Positions 57,451 to 64,000 of a DNA stretch of 64,000 nt are shown here, piece by piece. The notes below the pieces were generated by a model that saw only the letters and a program-made list of their open reading frames with translations, searched no databases and was not told the origin of the DNA. This DNA is from Cyprinodon diabolis (taxonomy: Eukaryota; Chordata; Actinopteri; Cyprinodontiformes; Cyprinodontidae). Numbering within the stretch: the first letter of the stretch is position 1; each line of letters starts with the position of its first letter. The translations under genes and the position numbers were made by a program. Location: the NCBI GenBank assembly GCA_030533445.1, contig CM060080.1:39550880-39614879 (forward strand). The letters are read 5' to 3'.

Positions 57451-59479
57451 TTTAAAACACTAAGATGAAATGATATTAACTATGGTTTGTAGCCCAGCGT
57501 TTTAACTTGTGCATCCATTAAAGATTGTACTTTCACCCAGTCTGTTCTTTGAAACTACACGGCCAGCTGACGCGCTGCAGGTAGATCCTGTTTCCTTCTA
57601 TGATGGGGATTTTAATTAGATGTTTTCATTGCCTAATTATATGATGCACATCAGTTTTAGATGGAGACTGTGTTTTTTTTCTGCGGTGAAGTTTGAGGCT
57701 GATCATATATGGATGGTTTAATCCCTAATGAACGTATGGAGGAGTCCGCCTCTCTTCATTATCGTTTAATGCAGTCGTTTCTTCCTCTAGCATTGGTTTT
57801 TATTTTGCCTCCCCCTCAGTTTGCTGAAATGGATTTTGTTTTAAAGCCTCTATGCCTGCCAGATGCAGGGAGTCGTGGTCTGCAGGGGTTTCAGACAGCA
57901 GTTTGGCTTCTGTCCCCCACTGTGCCTCCAAACTAACCCTCATCAGGAGTCCTGCCTTCTGCATCATAGTTCCAGGTGTCACACTGAGGTCTTGCCTGTT
58001 CAAATAATATATTAATTTCTCCTTAATTTCATTAGTCTTTTATTTACTTAACCTTTTATTGACCTGGCAAGTCAGTGATTCTATTAAAATATTAAATGTA
58101 TGTTATGTTTAACATTATTTTAGTTAAGTAGTATTTTTTTAGATCTGATTTGATTACTATTCAGTAGCTTTAAAACAATTTGTTTTGTTTCCATATCTTT
58201 ATACTAACAATAATTAAGGTTGATGTTGCTAGCTGGATAATAGCTTATATTTATGTTTCCAAATGGCTTCCAGCATTAATCAACCCAACATGTTCTTTAA
58301 CTTAGGTTCAAAGCTCAAACTGGTAAAATGGAGCAACATCTTTACATTCTATTTAGCCTTCCTGTTATCTGCTGAAGCTCTTGCTCTATTTCACAGCTTT
58401 ACTGTCTTTGCATGTTGTATAATAAAGAGTTTATTTCTAAGACAGTTTTGTTCATCGTTGGGCTGCTTTCTTAGCACAGCTAATGTTTTCCAGTTTTATA
58501 CTTTAACAGCTTCTACATTGAAGAGTGTTTTTGTGAGAAAGGGGATGGATTTTTGAGTTGTTGAATAGGCCGTTGCCCTGTGGCAGCGCAAGAACATCAG
58601 CAGACGCATCTTTGGGTGGATCATCATCTGGAAAAAACTTTGTTCCTTTCACAGCTAATGCTAGAAAATAACTTTTGTTTTGCTGAATCTCCTTTGCCCT
58701 TTTTAATTTAAGGTGGACAGTATTGTAATTGACATGAAAAATAAAGTAAAATATGCTCTTCCTTCTATGACATTGGTTAAGCCTTGTCTAAAGTATAAAA
58801 TTATTTTCTTTAAAGATTAATCCAAAAGGACTTAACTTAAAATCTTCTCTTTTTTTAAAACTTTTTTTATGTTTTAGTGATCCAGGCTTGGGAAAACCAG
58901 ACTATCCTCTGCAGTCGCTTTGTTTTCTTCAAGTGGGTTTTTCTAAATCTGGTCCATCTCCTGTGAGGCTCGTTTGTTCTGCGAATTGCAACACGCTAAA
59001 ATCCATCACTTATCTCAAAATCATCTGGGAGCCTTGGATGGAGCGAAGTGTTAGTGTTGTGTTCCAGGAAAAGCTGAACTGCTTTTTCCACCCCCCACCC
59101 CCCCCACACTGAGTGAAATTTGGGCAGGATTAACAGACATAGCAGCAGAGGAAGGACGCTGTTCCTCTCCTAGATGCACAGCAGCATCCTCAGCTCTTCT
59201 TCACTATTCATTCTTTTTCCTGCTCCAGCTGTGGGCGGTGATGGAGTCTATAGCTGTGGATTAGATTATAAAAAGAAATGCTGGCCAATCTTGAAACTCT
59301 TCATCTATACTCTGACCATTTTAGTTCAACAGTTTGTTCAAAACAGATAAAATGTATAGACCCATTTCTAACAGATGTAGACCTATTTCTAACAGTTTTG
59401 AACCTTTAAGTTGTAGCTTTGGACTTTTTTCTCATAGTTTTAGACCCTTTTCAACAGTTTTGTCAAAACAGATTTTTTT

Positions 59480-60903
59480 TTCTAGCAGTTTCGGACCTTT
59501 TCTAGCAGTTTTAGGCCTTTTTCTAACAGTTTCTGACCTTTTTCTAGCAGTTTCGTACCTTTTTCTAGTAGTTTCGTACCTTTTTCCAGTAGTTTCGGAC
59601 CTTTTTCTAGCAGTTTTAGGCCTTTTTCTAACAGTTTCTGACCTTTTCCTAGCAGTTTTTGACCTTTTTCTAGTAGTTTTAGGCCTTTTTCCAGTAGTTT
59701 CGGACCTTTTTCTAACAGTTTCGGACCTTTTTCTAACAGTTTCGGACCTTTTTCTAGCAGTTTCGGACCTTTTTCTTGCAGTTTCGGACCTTTTTCTTGC
59801 AGTTTCGGACCTTTTTCTTGCAGTTTCGGACCTTTTTCTAGCAGTTTCGGACCTTTTTCTAGCAGTTTCGTACCTTTTTCCAGTAGTTTCGGACCTTTTT
59901 CTAGCAGTTTCGGACCTTTTTCTTGAAGTTTCGGACCTTTTTCTTGCAGTTTCGGACCTTTTTCTTGAAGTTTCGGACCTTTTTCTTGAAGTTTCGGACC
60001 TTTTTCTTGTAGTTTCGGACCTTTTTCTAGCAGTTTCGGACCTTTTTCTAGCAGTTTCGGACCTTTTTCTAGCAGTTTCGGACCTTTTTCTAGTAGTTTC
60101 GTACCTTTTTCCAGTAGTTTCGGACCTTTTTCTAACAGTTTCGGACCTTTTTCTAGTAGTTTCGGACCTTTTTCTAGCAGTTTCGGACCTTTTTCTAGCA
60201 GTTTCGGACCTTTTTCTAGCAGTTTCGGACCTTTTCTAACAGTTTCGGACCTTTTTCTAGCAGTTTCGGACCTTTTTCTAGCAGTTTCGGACCTTTTTCT
60301 AGCAGTTTCGGACCTTTTTCTAGCAGTTTCGGACCTTTTTCTAGCAGTTTCGGAACTTTTTCTTGCAGTTTTAGTCCTTTTTCTTGCAGTTTTGGTCCTT
60401 TTTCTTGCAGTTTTGGTCCTTTTTCTTGCAGTTTTGGACCTTTTTCTAGTAGTTTCGTACCTTTTTCCAGTAGTTTCGGAACTTTTTCTAACAGTTTCAG
60501 ACCTTTTTCTAACAGTTTCAGACCTTTTTCTAGCAGTTTCGGACCTTTTTCTAGCAGTTTCGGACCTTTTTCTAGCAGTTTCGGACCTTTTTCTAGTAGT
60601 TTCGTACCTTTTTCTAGCAGTTTCGGACCTTTTTCTAGTAGTTTCGGACCTTTTTCTAGCAGTTTCGGACCTTTTTCTAGCAGTTTCGTACCTTTTTCTA
60701 GCAGTTTCGTACCTTTTTCTAGCAGTTTCGGAACTTTTTCTTGCAGTTTCTGAACTTTTTCTTGCAGTTTTAGTCCTTTTTCTTGCAGTTTTAGTCCTTT
60801 TTATTGCAGTTTTGGTCCTTTTTCTTGCAGTTTTGGTCCTTTTTCTTGCAGTTTTAATCCTTTTTCTAACAGTTTCTGACCTTTTTCTAGTAGTTTTTTC
60901 TAT
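59480..60903 (+). repeat. 21-bp-unit minisatellite, about 65-70 copies
   Basis: The unit is close to acctttttctagcagtttcgg. Variants differ mainly in the tagcag segment (ttgcag, taacag, tagtag, cagtag, ttgaag) and in tcgg versus tcgt or ttgg. Degenerate units extend left to about 59360. Because 21 is divisible by 3, any unit frame without a stop stays open, which produces long frames on both strands (for example 301 codons + and 516 codons -). These translate to monotonous heptads and I do not regard them as genes. Confidence 0.95.
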
Positions 60904-61874
60904 CAGAGTTTGAAGCCCAGGCTTGAGAAACTGGCTGCAGTGTTGAAAACCATCTTCCCGAGTCAAAAACAGCAGCGTCTGTCTTTCCTCTCTTCCTTGA
61001 ACTTGTCTGCCTGCCCGTGTGTTTGGACTCATGAGCTAGTCTTTTTTATTTAAAGGTTTGTTGCACTAATATGGAACTGGCAGAGAAGCAGGAAATATTT
61101 TCCTAACTGATGCTGATTAATGGAGAGTGTGGGAAAGAGGCTGGAGAAGAGAGATGGGAGGATGAAAAGCCTATAACATAAAGATGGATTGCAGACCAAT
61201 TAATCAGTGAATTATTTTTCTTTTTATACCATCAGGAAATGACCTCAGGGCAGGTCAAGCTATTAGGAGGAAATTTATTAACAGATTTGGAAAATATCTT
61301 CTTAAACTCGGCACCATAGAGAAAAGCAACAGCTCACAAGACAAAATTACAGTCTGTTACTGAAACTAAAAATCAAAGTTTTACTTAATAATTGTTTCCA
61401 CAAATAGAATATACTTTCAGAAATCTGAATCGTTTAAAGCTATGCTAGTACTTTTGCTTTTAAGTTTATCTAAGATGCTTCTTTAAGGTATTGTGAAGGA
61501 TTTTTTAAAAGACCCGCCCACTCCACTTTAAAAAAAAAAAATACAAATAATGCGCCTGTGAAAGCCTGCATGAGCCGAATTTAAACTGTGCCGTCCTCAT
61601 AGCTCATTCAAGCTTACTGTGTCCACATAAAGCGGGGACTCTATAGCGGATTTTATAGCAAACTCAGTCCAAAATTTGAAAGCATATTTAATCTAAGGTT
61701 AGTTTTTTAGTAAAGTAATAAATAGGACTGTATAAAAAAAATCGATTAATCGATTTTGAATCGATTAATCGATTTTGAATCGATTTCTTTACATTTTTGC
61801 AAAATCGATGTCTAGGGAATGAGATCGATTAGTTTTATAGTGACGCAAATGCGCAAGAAAGATGCTCTCTAGAT

Positions 61875-62065
61875 CAGTGGTCTCCAACCCTGGTCCTCAA
61901 GATCTACTGTCCTACAGATTTTAGATGCATCCCTGCTTCAACACAGCTGAATCAAATGAATGGCTTGAAAAGGTAATCAATCATTTAATTCAGCTGTGTG
62001 GAAGCAGGGAGGCATCTAAAATCTGTAGGACAGTAGATCTTGAGGACCAGGGTTGGAGACCACTG
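61875..62065. mobile_element. 191-bp palindromic hAT MITE nested in another hAT
   Basis: Ends CAGTGGTCTCCAACCCTGG on both strands, with arms of about 83 bp that differ at only a few positions. Flanked by identical octamers ctctagat (61867-61874, 62066-62073). It entered after the surrounding hAT did. Confidence 0.92.
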
Positions 62066-62073
62066 CTCTAGAT

Positions 62074-62300
62074 GACTTCAAGCCAGACAGCTGGAAATAT
62101 AGCCAATAGGTTGACTGAAGATATTAAGAAATGGAGGCTGAGCAGCAAACACCCTGTAGTTACAGACAACTACAGGGTACATATGGTTTGTGCATTGAAG
62201 ATAATGCAGCTCATGAATGTCTGCTGTGTCACGTATGCTCGCTCCAGTGAGGCTTTTGAGACAGTTTTGTTCACATCTCAAGTTGAAACTGTCTGATTCA
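62074..62300 (+). pseudogene. hAT transposase fragment
   Basis: Starting just right of the nested MITE, the + strand reads SQTAGNIANRLTEDIKKW, then LSSKHPVVTDN, which resembles the part of hAT transposases that leads into the catalytic TDN motif. The sequence after that (VHMVCALKIMQLMNV) is only loosely similar and lacks an expected HxHxLN-type motif. About 70 residues survive; the rest is deleted. Confidence 0.6.
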
Positions 62301-64000
62301 CAAGTTTAAACTTTGTGTTTAATGTGACAGGAAAAAATAAAATAAATGAGTATTTTGAAACACAGTTGAACCACGTTTATTATTACAAAAACAGATCGAA
62401 GCGAAATTAATCGATTTAGAACTGAATGAATCAAAATGGAATCGATTCAGGACTTTGGCGAAAGCCCTAGTAATAAATCACAGGCATAACAGGAACAATC
62501 AGACCATTGGCTGATATGGGAATCACCAATGACAAATTTCAACTAACGTCACCTTAGAATAGATTACAGGTTGACTTCAGCTATGTCCAAGAACCAGCAA
62601 CGCATCATTATCTGTTAGTTATCGTAGTTAAATAATAGTCAAAACTATTGAGCTCAGTTATCTATGTGCTGATAAATTCAAGGTTCAGCTGATGGCTCTC
62701 CCTGCCCTTCATTCAAGGCTCAGTTTGTTTCAGTTTCTCTGCTTTGATCATTAAGGAAACAAGTGGAGCAAATAAAGGAGACGAGTCACTTGACCTAATG
62801 TCAACAGGCAGATGGAAGATATGGAGCAAACGATAATTTAAGGGATAGTCTAATACTGGTTGAGTATAATTGATTTTATTTGATTGAGGGGAAAAAAAAC
62901 AATAATTTAGAAAAATTATATCATTTAGCAAAAATAAGCTTTTTATATCTGCTATAAAATAAAGGCTGGACTCAATAGGCAGCTAAGAGGCCAATCCTGC
63001 TTTGAAAAAGGAATATCAGTTTTTTTTCCTGCCTTAACATTTAGTAAAATATCTCTTAAAACTCAAATAGAATAAAAAATCTTAGCCTTAAACTTAACTT
63101 TAACTTCTTATTGAAAACTGTCAGTGAAATGAATCACATATAAGCAGTCACAGCAAGCATCATATTCTGCATTACAATTAAAACAACAACAACCCAATCT
63201 GCAAATATTAACATCTACAGATATGCCATGAGTTTAAATTTTTGTTTTCTGCTTTGAGAATTATCAAAACAAAGTGCAAAAGCATTTCAAACTTTACGTT
63301 CCAAAATATGCAGACGGCCGATTGTATAACTCGGGTTTAAATGCCAAAACTTTAATTTTTTTCTACTATAAATTATTATTATTCTTTTTAATTTAGGCCT
63401 AAACAAAATCTTTGATCATATTAAAAACATCTGTGCTGCTCTTTCGTCCATTAACCTTTTTTGGTTTTCACAACGCAAGCAACTGTTTTTAATTAGGGCT
63501 GCACAAAATATCACTGGTAAAGTATCACAGTTTGTAAAATCCATATTACAGTTCAGCATTTGCATCATTCAGTGTCAGATGGAGTCTACCAGCAGCAGAG
63601 TCCCACAATCCTAAGATGCTAGAGGTCACAGAAACGGTTCCAAATCAGCAGAGTGATAAACACTGGAAGTTTTACTTTAAATGAATCCAGCTGCCTTCCT
63701 GCTTCAAATATCAGATATCTGTCTTATTCAGTCTGTTATAGTAACACAGCTTTGATTCGTTGTTTTTTCATCTTTGCATTTATCATTAAAGCATGTTACC
63801 TTTGCAGTAACCTGCAGCCTCAGTAGCTGCAATAGGAAATCACCCCACCAGCAAAAAACCCCAAAAACATTGAATTTAATGATGCTGACAGACAACTTTC
63901 CCAAAAGTTGAAGCTGAGCAGGTTCCTCCCTCTCTTCACCCCTGTTGTTTTTATAGCCTGCCTCTGTTCTGGGAGGCTGAGACTGGAGAAAAAGAGGGAG

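Larger units (their letters stand above)
61723..62469 (+). mobile_element. hAT element remnant with perfect TSD, hosting a nested MITE
   Basis: Left end TAGGACTGTATAAA; the inverse of the right end is TAGGGCTTTCGCC. Identical octamers gtaataaa flank it (61715-61722, 62470-62477). Multiple tcgattaatcgattttg repeats lie inside the left end. A short stretch at 62095-62190 translates to fragments of a hAT transposase (ANRLTEDIKKW, KHPVVTDN). A 191-bp MITE sits inside it. Confidence 0.88.
32163..64000 (+). other. actn1: actn1 intron 1 (at least 31.8 kb)
   Basis: Follows the exon 1 donor directly, and no further coding exon of actn1 or any other gene is recognisable on either strand. The space is filled by AT-rich DNA and the repeats listed separately. 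Stretches where I see nothing to name include 36400-38950, 40950-42600, 43350-45500, 48110-49000, 53000-55000 and 62500-64000. Confidence 0.7.

Noticed and set aside
59482..61032. A 516-codon open frame on the minus strand (and 301 and 173 codons on the plus strand)
   Set aside because: It runs through a 21-bp tandem repeat whose unit is divisible by three, so openness is automatic. The product is a monotonous heptad repeat and frames are open on both strands at once.
1..64000. CRISPR arrays, operons, tRNA and rRNA genes
   Set aside because: The DNA is vertebrate nuclear. The only regular short-period arrays are the minisatellite and microsatellites, which have no spacer structure, and I saw no tRNA cloverleaf or rRNA segment.

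Overview
The window is vertebrate nuclear DNA, almost certainly from a teleost fish. It has split genes with GT-AG introns, conserved vertebrate proteins, and a dense load of Tc1/mariner, hAT, Harbinger-like and TTAA-type transposons typical of ray-finned fish. The species cannot be named from the sequence. Three host genes are present, all on the + strand: the last three coding exons of a PACS-family trafficking gene (1261-2169), a complete nine-exon dcaf5 (8174-24238, 750 codons) and the first coding exon of actn1, alpha-actinin-1 (32064-32162). DCAF5 followed by ACTN1 in the same orientation matches the human 14q24 arrangement, which supports the actn1 call over actn4.

Region by region: 1-2500 is the 3' end of the PACS gene. 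2500-8050 is intergenic and holds a TA-flanked MITE, a dead LINE fragment, a hAT MITE and a 160-bp tandem duplication. 8050-24240 is dcaf5; intron 4 carries a hAT-like element, intron 5 carries two apparently intact Tc1/mariner transposons, and intron 7 carries pieces of a hAT and a Harbinger-like element. 24240-31700 is intergenic, with a consensus CTCF motif, more MITEs, GA-rich tracts and a (GGAA)n array. 31740-32162 is the actn1 promoter, leader and first coding exon. I found no further exon from 32163 to 64000, which I read as actn1 intron 1 (at least 31.8 kb). It is filled with MITEs, a TTAA-flanked palindromic element, a 598-bp Harbinger-like element, a 1395-bp hAT element, a 21-bp-unit minisatellite of about 1.4 kb, and a hAT nested inside another hAT.

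The host genes are ordinary, and no undescribed multi-gene system is visible. The unusual content is in the mobile DNA. (1) A DD36E (Incomer-type) and a DD34E Tc1-type element, each with an unbroken 334-346 aa transposase and perfect inverted repeats, sit 364 bp apart in one intron. (2) The DD34E element is flanked by an inverted copy of its own 85-bp right flank plus an 18-bp stub of its terminus, a scar of aberrant transposition or repair. (3) Several elements carry perfect CRE and NRF1-type motifs. (4) Exact target-site duplications let insertion order be read directly in nested elements.
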